NCBI GenBank assembly: GCA_020002185.1
Contig: CM034541.1
Coordinates: 49,511,275-49,575,274 of the forward strand
Length of the DNA: 64,000 nucleotides
Reading direction: 5' to 3'
Origin: Paraescarpia echinospica
Lineage: Eukaryota; Annelida; Polychaeta; Sabellida; Siboglinidae
Part shown: one piece after another, positions 23,095 to 33,448 of the stretch
How positions within the stretch are numbered: the stretch's first letter is position 1
Layout: the number at the start of each line of letters is the position of its first letter
Program-made: the position numbers and the translations under genes
The notes under the pieces: generated by a model
The model's input: only the letters and a program-made list of their open reading frames with translations
What the model was told of the DNA's origin: nothing
The model's database searches: none

Positions 23095-25160
23095 AAGTGC
23101 ATAGTCGATAAATTTGTACCCTTCAAAAACAAGGAAAACGGTCCAAAAAGAAACACTTATCGAAAGAAGCCATTAGAAAAATTAAGTATAAACAAAAGAT
23201 GTGGAAGTCATATAGATGTACTGGAAATGATGAAGACTACAACAGTTATAAAGAAGCACTTAACCAAGCTACAGCTGAAATTAGAAATTCAAAGAGAAGC
23301 TATGAACAACAATTAGCTAGTAATATAAAACATGACAGCAAGAGTTTTTATGCGTATGTTCGAAGCAAACAGAAAGTTCAAGATAAGGTCGGTCCTCTAG
23401 AAGATAGTGCTGGAAATATAATATCAGAGGGATTCTTAATGGCAGAAGACCTGAATGAGTACTTTAGTTCAGTGTTTACCAGGGAAGATATTAGTTCACT
23501 GCCAGTACCAGAGGCTAAGTTCAAGGGGGCAGATTCAGACTATTTAGGACAATTAATTGTAACCCCGGAAATGGTAGCTAAGAAAATAAGGGCTATGAAG
23601 GATAATAAATCACCTGGAGTGGATGGTATTCCAACCAAACTACTATTGGAAATTGTAGAACAAATTAGCATACCGCTTGCAACAGTTTTCAACTTGTCAT
23701 TAGAAGAGGGAGTGGTTCCTTTAGAATGGAAAGAAGCAAACATTATACCGTTATTCAAAAAAGGTTCGAGAAACAAGTCAGAGAACTATAGACCAGTGAG
23801 TTTAACATCAGTGATTTGTAAATTATTAGAAAGACTAATTAAAGATCACATGGTGGATTTTCTTGTTAAACAAAACTTGATAAACCCATCTCAACATGGT
23901 TTTTTTAAAGCGAGGTCATGCTTAACAAATATGTTATGTTTTTTGGAAGACATCACTAAGTGGGTAGATGAGGGATCACCAGTAGATATCGTCTACTTAG
24001 ATTTTCAAAAAGCTTTCGACAAAGTACCACATCAAAGATTACTGCTTAAACTAAAGGCCCATGGCATAGGAAATGGTATAATAAACTGGATAGAACAATG
24101 GCTGATTGACAGAAGACAACGTGTAGTAGTTGATGGGGAGGCTTCAAACTGGAAATCGGTATTGAGTGGGGTACCACAGGGATCAGTATTAGGACCTATA
24201 TTATTCTTAATATATATCAACGATTTGGATGATGAAATAACAAGCAAGGTGTTGAAATTTGCGGATGATACAAAAGTGTTTAGAAGGATTAAAAGTGATG
24301 GAGATAGACAGCATTTACAAGATGATCTTGACAGGTTGATCAAATGGTCTGAAAAGTGGCAAATGCTGTTAAATTTTGGGAAATGTAAATGCCTCCACAC
24401 AGGACATGGGAACGAAGAGGTAGAATATACAATGGGGGGTACTGTACTAAGTACTACTGAAAAAGAAAAGGACTTAGGGTTAACCATTAGTGCTGATATG
24501 AAGGTTTCAGAGCAGTGCGGAATTGCAGCTTCAAAGGGAAATCAAATCCTTGGATTAATTAGGCGAAACATAACGTATAAGGAAAAAGAGCTAATAATAC
24601 CGCTGTACAAAACTATAGTTAGGCCTCATTTAGAATATTGTATTCAAGCGTGGAGGCCGTATCGCAGGAAGGACATAGATATGCTAGAAAGAGTGCAGTG
24701 GAGAGCAACTAAAATTATACAAAAACTGAGGGATCTTAGTTACGAAATACGCCTAAAAAAATGCGGTTTAACAACACTAGAGACCAGGAGGTTGAGAGGA
24801 GATCAGATAGAAGTGTTTAAAATATTGAAGGGTTATGAAAATATTGATAGAAATATTTTTTTCTCAGTTAAGAAAGATAGAAGGACTAGAGGGCATGAAC
24901 TTATATTAACAAAGGAGCAGTGTAGATTAAATATAAGAAAGTTCTCATTCTCACAAAGGACTGTAAATGAATGGAACAGATTATCTGCTGATTGTGTGGG
25001 TGCTAGTAGCGTGAATATGTTTAAAAATAAAATCGACACATACCTCAGACGGGCTGGATACACATAGATAAAAGGGTCGGACTCTCGATAAGCCAAAGGC
25101 CTTCCTTGTCCACCTGCCACCTAGAGTTAATTCTCTGGGTGGCAATCTTGTTAAATCTTG
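23093..25160 (+). mobile_element. CR1-like LINE, 5'-truncated copy with intact RT, inside gypsy protease
   Basis: It begins at TAAGTGCATAGTCGATAAA, which matches the second copy at about 57051, and ends at CTTGTTAAAT, the same 3' end as the copy at 59104. The gypsy protease reading continues on both sides (GAIILRF before, LSGLDRHGNS after). The endonuclease is missing, so the insert is a 5'-truncated retrotransposition product. I could not define a clean target duplication. Confidence 0.9.
23199..25067 (+). CDS. Reverse transcriptase of CR1-like LINE (622 codons open)
   Basis: The open frame has no stop. Blocks in order are KVGPLEDSAGNIIS, FSSVFTREDISSLPVP, MKDNKSPGVDGIPTKLLLE, EWKEANIIPLFKKGSRNKS, NYRPVSLTSVICKLLERLI, SQHGFFKARSCLTNML, VDIVYLDFQKAFDKVPHQ, SGVPQGSVLGPILFLIYIND, the catalytic FADDTK (24258-24275), and the thumb region with GLTISADMKV and RPHLEYCIQAW. 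It ends FKNKIDTYLRRAGYT. The start at 23199 is only the first ATG of the truncated frame; the full protein would have had an endonuclease upstream. Integrity suggests a young insertion. Confidence 0.88.
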   Translation: MWKSYRCTGNDEDYNSYKEALNQATAEIRNSKRSYEQQLASNIKHDSKSFYAYVRSKQKVQDKVGPLEDSAGNIISEGFLMAEDLNEYFSSVFTREDISSLPVPEAKFKGADSDYLGQLIVTPEMVAKKIRAMKDNKSPGVDGIPTKLLLEIVEQISIPLATVFNLSLEEGVVPLEWKEANIIPLFKKGSRNKSENYRPVSLTSVICKLLERLIKDHMVDFLVKQNLINPSQHGFFKARSCLTNMLCFLEDITKWVDEGSPVDIVYLDFQKAFDKVPHQRLLLKLKAHGIGNGIINWIEQWLIDRRQRVVVDGEASNWKSVLSGVPQGSVLGPILFLIYINDLDDEITSKVLKFADDTKVFRRIKSDGDRQHLQDDLDRLIKWSEKWQMLLNFGKCKCLHTGHGNEEVEYTMGGTVLSTTEKEKDLGLTISADMKVSEQCGIAASKGNQILGLIRRNITYKEKELIIPLYKTIVRPHLEYCIQAWRPYRRKDIDMLERVQWRATKIIQKLRDLSYEIRLKKCGLTTLETRRLRGDQIEVFKILKGYENIDRNIFFSVKKDRRTRGHELILTKEQCRLNIRKFSFSQRTVNEWNRLSADCVGASSVNMFKNKIDTYLRRAGYT

Positions 25161-27253
25161 CTTGTCAGGATTGGACCGTCATGGAAACTCGCACGAGACA
25201 ACCCAGATCTGCTACGTCTCTAACAAGATCAAGGGAATGTACCTAAGCGAACATGGGTGCAAACAGCTTGGGATCATACCGGAATCCTTCCCATCAGTTG
25301 GCGCTGTCGAAACAACGATGCCGCAGCCAGCTCATCTATGCCACCACCATCCACCAGGGACAACTGCAATTGCCCGGGGCGTACGATGCCTCCGCCACTG
25401 CCCACGTCCATCCCATTCCCTCCTACAGAAAATAACAGAGGGAAACTTGAGGAGTGGATTAAAGACTACTACAAAGGCAGTACTTTCAACACATGCGAGC
25501 ATCAACCCCTCCCCCTCATGGAGGGACCACCAGTCCGCATCATGGTCAACTCGAACGCCTCACCTGTCACCATTCACACACCTATATCGGTTCCTCTACA
25601 CTGGCAGGAACAGGTCAAGGCCGACCTGGACAGAGACATCGCACTCGGCGTCATCGAGCCTGTTCCTGTAGGTGAACCTATGACATGGTGCAGCAGGATG
25701 GTCATCACCAGAAAAAAGAGCGGGGGGCCTCGACGCAGGCCCTCAACAAGTTCTGCAGCAGAGAAACACATCACACCATGAGCCCGTTTCATCAGGCGAC
25801 GCTCTTCCCGGCAAACATGAAAAAGACTGTTACCGACGCTTGGAACGGCTACCACTCAGTCCCCATCCACGAGGAAGACCGTCACTACACCACATTCATC
25901 ACCCCATGGGGCCGATACAGGTACAAGACCCTGCCCCAGGGGTTTGTCGCCGCCGGAGACGGCTACACTCGACGATACGACGAAATTGTTGCCGACATCC
26001 CGAACAAAACTAAGTGCATCGACGACGTAGGCATATGGGCCCCGACAATCGAGGAAGCATTTTTCCAAACCTGCAACTGGATGGATATATGCGGACGACA
26101 CGGTATCACTCAGAACCCGGAAAAATTCCACTTCGCGGAAGACACGGTTAAGTTCGTCGGATTTAAGATAACGAAAACAAACATCCGGCCCAGCGACACA
26201 TTCATTCGCGCGATCCAGGACTTCCCAACACCGCGGAACATCACCGACATAAGGTCGCTGTTTGGAATGATTAACCAGGTCAGTTACTGTCAATCGTCGT
26301 CCGAAGAACTACGCCCATTTCGCGAACTTCTGTCACCCTCAACCCCGTTCTACTGGGACGAGACCTTGGATGCTGCCCTTGCACACGCCAAGAGCGAGAT
26401 CATCAAGACCATCGCCGAGGGGGTCAAGATCTTTGACAAAAGACGAAAAACTTGCTTGTCCACCGACTGGTGCAAGTACGGCATCGGGTTCTCCCTTGGA
26501 CAGAAACATTGCTCCTGTCCATCCGAGGAACCATGGTGCTGCAACACCGGCTGGAAACTGACGTTCGCCAGCAATCGGTATACACATTACGCACAGGAGA
26601 ACTATGCCCCTGTAGAAGGCGAGGCCTTGGCCGTCGCCTGGGCACTCGACAAAGCCAGGCACTTCGTCCTGGGCTGTAACGACCTCATCGTTGCCACCGA
26701 CCACAAGCCCCTCCTCAAAGTGTTGGGGGACCGGAAGATGGAAGACATAAAAAACCCGCGCCTCTACAACCTGAAAGAGAAAACACTACCGTTCCAATTC
26801 AGGATCACCCACGTACCTGGTAAACGCCACTTCACCGCTGACAGCCTGTCCAGATACGCCTCTGGAGACCCCAATCCTAACCAGATGGACCTACCAGATG
26901 ATGCACATGCGGCTGGCTATTCATCGGTACCGGCTGAACTTTGGTGGTACCAGGGGCTGCGCCGCATGGGCAACGAGGGGAATTTCAGTCACGAGGTTGC
27001 CGCACAGGAGGAACACCTAACATTCGGAGCCATGACCACACTATCGTCCATCGAATCGGTCACGTGGGACAGCGTCAGAGAACAAACCACCAGCGACCCC
27101 ACCATGCGACAGTTGCACGACACGATCCTAGTAGGCTTCCCGGAAGACAGCAGGCACCGGATCTATCATCAGTACAGGGCCGACCTCTCCATCACGGCGG
27201 GCGTAATACTGTACCAGATCAGAATCATTATCCCGCCATCACTCCGCGACTAG
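25161..27253 (+). pseudogene. Protease remainder, RT and RNase H of inner gypsy element
   Basis: The protease tail (HETTQICYVSNKIKGMYLSE) starts in one frame and shifts near 25320 to a frame reading RGKLEEWIKDYY, ASPVTIHTPISVPLHWQEQ and MTWCSRMVITRKKSGG. A second shift near 25730 leads to the main RT frame. That frame contains QALNKFCSRETHH, AWNGYHSVPIHEEDRH, YKTLPQGF, and the catalytic CIDDVGIW, with Cys in the usual Tyr place. RNase H follows (CLSTDWCKYGIGFSLGQ, GEALAVAWALDKARHFV, ATDHKPLLKVLGDRK, HVPGKRHFTADSLSRY). A TAG at 27251-27253 ends the frame before integrase. The same Cys-Ile-Asp-Asp type of box occurs in other members of this clade. Confidence 0.87.
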
Positions 27254-28032
27254 GTCCTGGAAACACTACACGCCGCCCACCAAGGTGTGACGTCCATGAA
27301 CGCCAGAGCGAAAGCATCGGTTTTCTGGCCGGGAATCACGATTCAGATCCAAGAGCTGCGCAATAACTGTCAGGCGTGCCACAGAATTGCTCCCAGCAAC
27401 CCCAAGCCGCCTCCCACACCCTCACCCGACCCAGTCTACCCATTCCAGATGTTGTGCGCCGATTACTTCTGTTACAGCGGCCACAATTACCTCGTCATCG
27501 TTGACAGATACTCGGGTTGGCCCTACGTGTGTCAACTAACGGGGGGGGGGTCGCCGGCACTCGTCAAGAAGCTACGGGAATTCTTTGTCACATATGGTAT
27601 CGCCGAAGAGTTGCCATCAGATGGCGGCCCCGAGTTTACGGCTGAGCTCACCCAGCAGTTCCCCTATCCCTACTTCCCATGGAAGACCTGACACATGAGA
27701 TCTCCACACCACTCGGCAGTGACGCCAATCGCTCGCCGCCGACCACGGACACGGCAATGTTCAGAAAGTCGCAGAGCACACCAGTGCGCCGACAAGACAT
27801 ACGCCCCAACCCGCACAGCCTCCACTTTGAGCCCGACATAGGGAATGAAGATACTCCGGTGGCCTCACCAAGATCGTCCGCCGATGAACCGCCATCCGCG
27901 GGACCGAACCGGGAAACTGCACCGCAACAGAAGCCACCGTCAGTACCAAACACTATGTTCCGAGCGGACAGACCAAGGCGGCAGACACGCTTGCCGACCC
28001 GCTTCAAGGACTATGTGGTCGGTAACGAGTGA
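27254..28032 (+). pseudogene. Integrase (truncated) and C-terminal tail, inner gypsy element
   Basis: In frame after the TAG it reads VLETLHAAHQGVTSMN, then VFWPGITIQIQELRNNCQACH, then FQMLCADYFCYSGHNYLVIVDRYSGWPY with the first catalytic Asp, then VTYGIAEELPSDGGPEF with the second. Directly after TAELTQQF the domain stops, so the region with the catalytic Glu is missing. A Pro/Arg-rich tail follows in another frame to a stop at 28030-28032 (RADRPRRQTRLPTRFKDY). A G10 run near 27541 lies inside the domain and may shift the frame. Confidence 0.85.
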
Positions 28033-28097
28033 TCGAACAAGGTACTCGAAGAGTTCATGCGTCTCCCGTCACAAGAACTCGGGGTGAGGGAGGACAT

Positions 28098-28257
28098 TGA
28101 CAATTACGCTACATTATTAATGTTAACTTGTTCTATTCTCATCGGCTCTATGGTTCGTTCTTATTAAGTGCACCGCACATATCCGTGTTCGTTCTTTTTC
28201 ACTGCATCGCACATCAGCATTAAACGTTCAAAACCATCGCTGTCTCATTCTTTAGAA
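28098..28257 (+). repeat. 3' LTR of inner gypsy element
   Basis: 160 bases, four substitutions from the left LTR. A purine tract lies just upstream and the duplication CCGACT just downstream. Confidence 0.9.
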
Positions 28258-28329
28258 CCGACTGATCCATTCTGCCCCGTTTTCTGGTAGAAAGTCAAAC
28301 TCTTTAGGCGGGTTAAACTTGGCCGCCAT
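28258..28329 (-). pseudogene. Displaced first 24 codons of outer gypsy gag
   Basis: On the minus strand an ATG at 28329 opens a frame (MAAKFNPPKEFDF and on) that ends exactly at the inner element's right junction. Across the insertion, with one copy of the duplication removed, it is in frame with the rest of gag at 21117 and below. This fixes the true gag start. Confidence 0.85.
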
Positions 28330-28623
28330 AACACACATTGAGTTGTTCTAACTAGTCAGGCAGGTGACATTCGTCTATAGTACCGTGCAGTCCAGCAGAT
28401 GACGCGATCATCGCATTGCAGTCACAGCCATTTCTCTACACACAGTGCTTCATAGTGTGCTGACATCCGGTAGACGGCGTACGCGTCGCGCATCCTCACA
28501 CAGTGTCATCTAACGCGAATAAACATCTCGCTCTATCTCGCATATGCCATCGCTTCCAAAGTTCGCAACACTCACTATTGGTTCTCTAGCGGTTGACGGT
28601 TCGGATCGTAATATCGGCCACCA

Positions 28624-28752
28624 TGTTATATAGCTGTTGTAGCGGCATTTATGGTATATCGTGCTGATACTTATATGTTGACAACGACGGCATGTTGCAA
28701 GAGACGGAACTACTTTATTGTATATGTACGCGTAGCAGGGCATATCACAACA
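28624..28752 (-). repeat. 5' LTR of outer gypsy element
   Basis: 129 bases, four shorter than the left LTR because of a TATA indel, plus one C/T substitution. The adjoining internal sequence begins with a TGG-type primer-binding site. Confidence 0.92.
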
Positions 28753-30300
28753 GTCTGTAGTTCCACGTGGACAGCACTTCCGCGCCATCGTATAAAGCTG
28801 TGAATATAATAACATGTAAGGTTTGAACTGTGGTTGAAGGCGAAATGTCGAAACAAGCGGCACGGTGAGATGTCACATTCGGGATGGATCCATTCCAGGA
28901 CATCCATCCTCTTGGACATCTGAAGGGTTTATCCAGTTTGACCAGCTACACAAACATGGTGGACTGCAACTACTGGAAGAAACAACAACAACACACGGTC
29001 CTTTTCAGAGCCGACCAACACTTTACAAAATATATTGAGACATGTAGAGAGTTTATTCATAACTATAAGTCCTCCAAACATGCACCAATTTATCTTTTAA
29101 AAAGGGCACATTGTCACATCAATTAGAAATTGACAAACAACTTAACATCAACGTACAATAACCTGCCAAACAATATTGCATACAAAGGCTTTCATGATCA
29201 TTAATACTATGTCAATATTATAATAACTATTTTATATAGCTATTTTTTTAATCCACAAAACTAAATTTATAACATTGTTAACAATTAAAATATTAACAAC
29301 AGGAGTAATTTATAATAAATAAAATATTGTATGGTTTCACAGTAATTACAAAGAACATATTTCCGAAAATGGCCTAATGCCCACCTAAATACGCCATTTT
29401 AAGATTATAACCGGATTAGATCAGAGCGAAATCCCATAAAATATTAATCAAGACCTTTATATAGTCTTTCATACTGCTGACATTATTGATGTTAACATTT
29501 TTTAAGACTATTGAACCATTCAGTAATTAGATGGAAAGCACACATGTTAACCACATATTTTAATTCACCTGTTGCTGTTTATAATAAAGATAGCTTATTA
29601 TTTTCAGGAAATAAAACAATATTTTGTTTGCAAAATAAAATGTTTATAAAACACAAAACAAATTATCATTTGTATTGTATCATAGGTATGATGAATTGCC
29701 TCTGATAAACACTATTTTAAAATGCACCAGTATTTATACAAACCAATAGTCATAATAAAACCCCCACTTGCAGTCAACACTGAATTTAAGGTAATCTTAT
29801 TTAATTAAATATCGCGTATTGTATTGACTTTATTTTACAATATTATTGAAATATGAATTGTGATCTATCCCCACGTACGAAGCGAACCGTAAAGTGGCGC
29901 CACTTACCGGAGTTTAAGGTAAATACTATTGAATACATGCAAAAACGAGTGAATTTCTTGTACATTTTGATAGATAAAAGACAATAAATTTAATTGTTTG
30001 ATCACGTGACAATCAATAGTTAGCAATGTACAAAAATACATACAATATTTCCCTATCTCCGCCGTGTTAACATGATTCGTCGTTAAGGTGTTGCCACTTA
30101 ACGGATACTTTTGTACTATTAACGATCTTAGAAGTTGGATAATTTATATAATATGAAGTTAAATGAATGGCATTTATTCTTGAAATATATCGTGTACTCC
30201 TTTAATTTATATCTTGATGTTACTCGCATGTTATAATATGCAATCTAAAGAGCTTTTTACACGGTCCTAAGGCAATAGCATGTCGTGAACTACTTTCGTC
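28753..30300. other. AT-rich spacer, no gene recognised
   Basis: Only short unassignable open stretches occur (for example 80 codons from 28884 on +). Two small patches near 29880 and 30100 contain GTGGCGCCACTTACCGGA-like and GTTGCCACTTAACGGA motifs of unknown meaning. Confidence 0.45.
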
Positions 30301-30304
30301 ATCG

Positions 30305-30377
30305 GCCGGAATAGCTCAGTTGGGAGAGCGTTAGACTGAAGATCTAAAGGTCCCCGGTTCAATCCCGGGTTCCGGCA
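30305..30377 (+). tRNA. tRNA-Phe (anticodon GAA)
   Basis: This 73-base cloverleaf delivers phenylalanine at UUC/UUU codons. The acceptor stem is a perfect 7-base pair GCCGGAA/TTCCGGC with discriminator A. The D-arm segment is TAGCTCAGTTGGGAGAGC (A box), the anticodon GAA is at 30338-30340, and the T arm holds GGTTCAATCCC (B box). There is no intron. The CCA end is not encoded, as expected for a nuclear gene. The sequence is nearly identical to the general animal tRNA-Phe, and unlike the SINE heads nearby it has fully paired stems, so it is probably a real gene. Confidence 0.96.
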
Positions 30378-30879
30378 ACGCCGAGTTCCTGGCGGCCGAT
30401 AGGTTTTTTGTCATGTAATTCATTTTGCCCTGCATTTAAAAAGAAAAACAAGTACGTCCGAAGAATATGCAAAATAAGAGTAAAAGATGAAGGAATTTCT
30501 AAAATAGATTGACATAAAAAACACCTCAAATTAAAGTACAATAATCATAAACATTGAGATATGTGCAAAGAATGAGCGATAATAGACTCGTCAAAAAGAG
30601 CATGGAAAGTAGAAAGGGGCAGCAAAAGAAGAGGATGAGCAAAGTTGAGATAAGGCATAGGGGGATCCAGGGGGCTGGGGGCACGTGCTCCGTAGACCTT
30701 TGTTATTTTGCGTTCTCGTAGACCATTTGAAATGTGCTCCCGTTCAGATTCCAACAAGGATAGTGAATTATGCTGACGCGGCGTCATACATTTTTCAATA
30801 GCACCTTTTATTCGATACGAATTGCAAATTGTTCATAATAAATCAAGAATATACGTACCGCAAGCCCGTAACCAAGGGG

Positions 30880-31120
30880 GGTTCATCCGAACTCCATTTT
30901 TATGAATCTCCTTCAAAAACGAACCCCCCTCGAAACCTCGCCTTCACCCTCACCCCACCCCCATTTTCTTGCTAAACCAGCTGCGAGGTTCGGACTAAAT
31001 AGTAATCCTATGCAAAAATTACCCCCACCTCAGTTCACCTCAGTTCACCCGGTAAACTAGCTGCATAGCAATTACTTTTAGCTGTTCAGTGAAATTTGTG
31101 CAGAATTAAAACTTGTAAAT
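30880..31120. repeat. Repeat flanking the TIR element, left copy
   Basis: This C-rich segment ends in TTACTTTTAGCTGTTCAGTG and a following AATTTGTGCAGAATTAAAAC. A second, diverged copy lies right of the TIR element at 31950-32115 with the same order of blocks. Confidence 0.6.
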
Positions 31121-31139
31121 ATGATACGTTTTTTCTTGG

Positions 31140-31944
31140 CAGGGGTAGAACTTCAGCAGTTATTTTACTGGACAGCAGGACTAGTAAAGACAAAAGTTTA
31201 CTAGTCCGCCAAAAGGTTTACTAGTCCTACAAATATCAAAACATAACACAAATTTAAAAATCGCAACAATTTTATTTCAACCACAAAAACAGTGTCATCC
31301 AGGCCTGGTGATAATACTGCCTGCCAGTCAGTCAGTGACACTCAGTGTCCGATGCACTACTGTCAGTTAGGCCTGGGTCCAAGTGGCTCAGTGTCTGGCC
31401 TCCGTGCTCCACCAGCACTCCACAGCTCGATTGTACGTAGGGAGTCTGGTCGAAAATTGTCCGTGCCCATCAACAAGGCATTCTTGCCACGAACCCCAGT
31501 CACGTTGTGTGTCCTGCACACTGTGCAGAACATCAAACCCTTGTCCTCGTCATAAGACAGCCACGTGTGGTCGCACTCCCAAACCTTCAACTTTCAAGTA
31601 CCCACGCTGTTGTTTCTAATCAAGCAATGTAGATGTAAACCGTATTCGAAAACTGTGCATTTGAAAATGGCCACTAATTGCAGTCATTAGCCGTACCTCT
31701 CTACCAGATATAATAAACCAAACAAGTGTTGTTTCAGAATTCGATGTCACCTTACAGCCAATCAAAAGCACCATTTCACTGCTGCCTCATTAGGTAAAGA
31801 ATTAGTTTAATGGTACGGATGGTGGTGCCACGCAACAAGCTGATTTTTACTAGACGGTCGGACTAGTTGGCAGGCAGGTTTACTAGTCCCCCGTAATCTT
31901 TGCTAGTGTACGGACTAGCGGACTAGTGGGTAGTTCTACCCCTG
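31140..31944. mobile_element. TIR DNA element carrying a TTF/hAT-type zinc-finger fragment
   Basis: The ends are inverted: CAGGGGTAGAACTTC on the left and the complement of CAGGGGTAGAACTACCC on the right. CTTGG directly flanks both sides (31135-31139 and 31945-31949), a 5-base putative duplication where hAT would normally give 8. Several ACTAGTCC motifs lie inside each end. On the minus strand 31363-31590 reads HTWLSYDEDKGLMFCTVCRT, then GVRGKNALLMGTDNFR. This resembles the N-terminal finger of ZNF862/KIAA1586-like hAT-derived proteins. No transposase core remains, so it is non-autonomous. Confidence 0.72.
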
Positions 31945-31949
31945 CTTGG

Positions 31950-32115
31950 GGAGGGGGGGTTCGGATTAATCTCACTTTGACAAACTACCTCCGAAAATGA
32001 AACCTCCGGTCGGAAACCTCATACCCACATACGTTTTCCCGCTAAATCATCTGCATATCAATCAGTAATTACTTTTAGCTGTTCAATGAAATTTGCACAG
32101 AATTAAAACCTGCAG
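31950..32115. repeat. Repeat flanking the TIR element, right copy
   Basis: It shares GGGGGGTTCGGA, the CTAAAtC-CTGCATA block and the TTACTTTTAGCTGTTCA block with the left copy. A short tandem repeat of AACCATGGTGGTCAAATCAG follows at 32117-32180. Confidence 0.6.
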
Positions 32116-32949
32116 TCGAACCATGGTGGTCAAATCAGTTGAATCATTGTGGCCAAATCAGTCGAACCATGGTGGTCAAATCGGAGTGTTTTTAGGACAT
32201 AGTTGATTATCTGTAGGCCTTCAGCCGAGAGACCATTGTCTCGGGCTAGTCCTCGGACAGTGTTTCCCGTCATCGAGTGCTTCACTGAATCAATACTCAC
32301 TTATTCCACGCATTGCTCCTTGCCTTTTTCACGGACCTTTGGCAAAAGTCGTCGCTAATCTCTGAAGGGTTTTCATACCATGGGAGGCTGCTTGGAAATG
32401 CATGCTAGGACCTTGTAATCTCTTTTGGATACGGTGATTCTTTGCCAAGAGGTCTCGTACCAGACGTGCCTAGTTACTGATTTTGTCACATTTAAAAAAA
32501 AACAGGTATTGTTTGCAGGACTACGTTAGGCTAATATACATTATTTGCGTGTCAGCTACGTGACATACAAACCAACATTAATTTTGATTTAACTTTACAA
32601 CACATCTGTCAGGGGGGGAATTAGGGTTTACCAATGGGGGCGCAGCCTACCGTCATCCCCTCTTGGCTCATCAAAAATCTCCAACTTCACCCACCTTCGA
32701 GGCTCATCGAAAACCTGCAACTGTACTCCTGTTGAGGTTCACAGAAAACCTCAAAAGGCAACCCTCTCGTGGTTCACCGAAACACCCAATTACACCCCCT
32801 CTTGGCTCACAAAAACAATTGCATCTCTCTTCTTGAGGCCAAAACGGGGATGCTCCTAAATCCTAATATAATTATGGATTTGTATCTATATGTAAAGGTA
32901 AGTTCTTAAAGGTAAATTCTTATATAGCGCTGTATCCATTCCTCAGGAC

Positions 32950-33235
32950 TACTCAAATCACTTTACACTTTATTCCCTTGCATACCTGTTCAATTGAACA
33001 CCATCTTGACTTCTCTGGGAAACATTCAGCCACGCTGCAATTAATGCGTGAAGACTATCCCTACACAAATATCCACCACTTTCTATAGCCAGGTACTCGT
33101 TAATACAGCCGAGTGAACTGGAGCAACGTATAGTGAACGAACTTGCCCAAGGTTCGACACCGCCGCACAGGATTCGAACCCGGCTTTCTCTCGGTTGAGA
33201 GTCCGAAGCTCTAGCCACTGCACCACGGCGTAACA
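32950..33235 (-). mobile_element. tRNA-derived SINE, family 2 (minus copy)
   Basis: On the minus strand the head has an A box (GTGGTGCAGTGGCTAGAGC) and a B box (GGGTTCGAATCC). The body contains GGGCAAGTTCGTTCACTATA and GGCTGAATGTTTCCCAGAGA, and the tail ends AGCGCTATATAAG. The same order occurs in the copies at 45.2 and 63.8 kb. The anticodon arm does not pair well and the body is long, so this is a SINE and not a tRNA gene. Confidence 0.85.
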
Positions 33236-33448
33236 CGCGTGCGTGCGTATGCGTGCGAGAAATGATTACTATAATGTATGCATGCAACCACGTTTATAGG
33301 GGCCTACGACAACTGAATTGCGCGTTTCTATATGATGCTGTCCGATGGATTGGTAGATTGACTAGATCCGGCGCACCGGTGCAAGTGTATCCCCCTGGCC
33401 CTGCCCCCGGGTCGGGTCAGTAGGTAACTACGAAATGCTGCTCTAATG

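Larger units (their letters stand above)
21124..28257 (+). mobile_element. Inner Ty3/gypsy LTR retrotransposon (plus), inserted in outer gypsy gag
   Basis: Two 160-base LTRs (21124-21283 and 28098-28257) differ at about four positions. A polypurine tract (GGGGTGAGGGAGGAC) precedes the right LTR. The gene order gag, protease, RT, RNase H, integrase is Ty3/gypsy-like. Frame breaks, an in-frame TAG and an integrase truncation make this copy non-autonomous. A CR1-like LINE interrupts its protease region. The exact duplication CCGAC(T) on both flanks shows it moved in as a unit. Confidence 0.93.
17308..28752 (-). mobile_element. Outer Ty3/gypsy LTR retrotransposon (minus), split by a nested element
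   Basis: LTRs are at 17308-17440 and 28624-28752 (TG...CA ends; one substitution and one TATA indel between them). The flanks GCCTG and GTCTG look like a 5-base target duplication with one mismatch. On the element's strand the sequence after the 5' LTR starts TGGTGGCCGATATTACG, a plausible tRNA primer-binding site. AGAAGGGAGG directly precedes the 3' LTR and fits a polypurine tract. Removing the inner insertion (21124-28263) leaves about 4.3 kb. Coding order is gag, protease, RT, RNase H, integrase in one frame, as in Metaviridae. Confidence 0.93.

Noticed and set aside
26339..26704. Minus-strand frames antisense to gypsy RNase H
   Set aside because: Shadow frames of GC-rich coding sequence; the plus strand carries the recognisable domains.
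28884..29126. 80-codon plus-strand frame after the outer gypsy element
   Set aside because: No similarity, no splice context and AT-rich surroundings; it cannot be told from chance.
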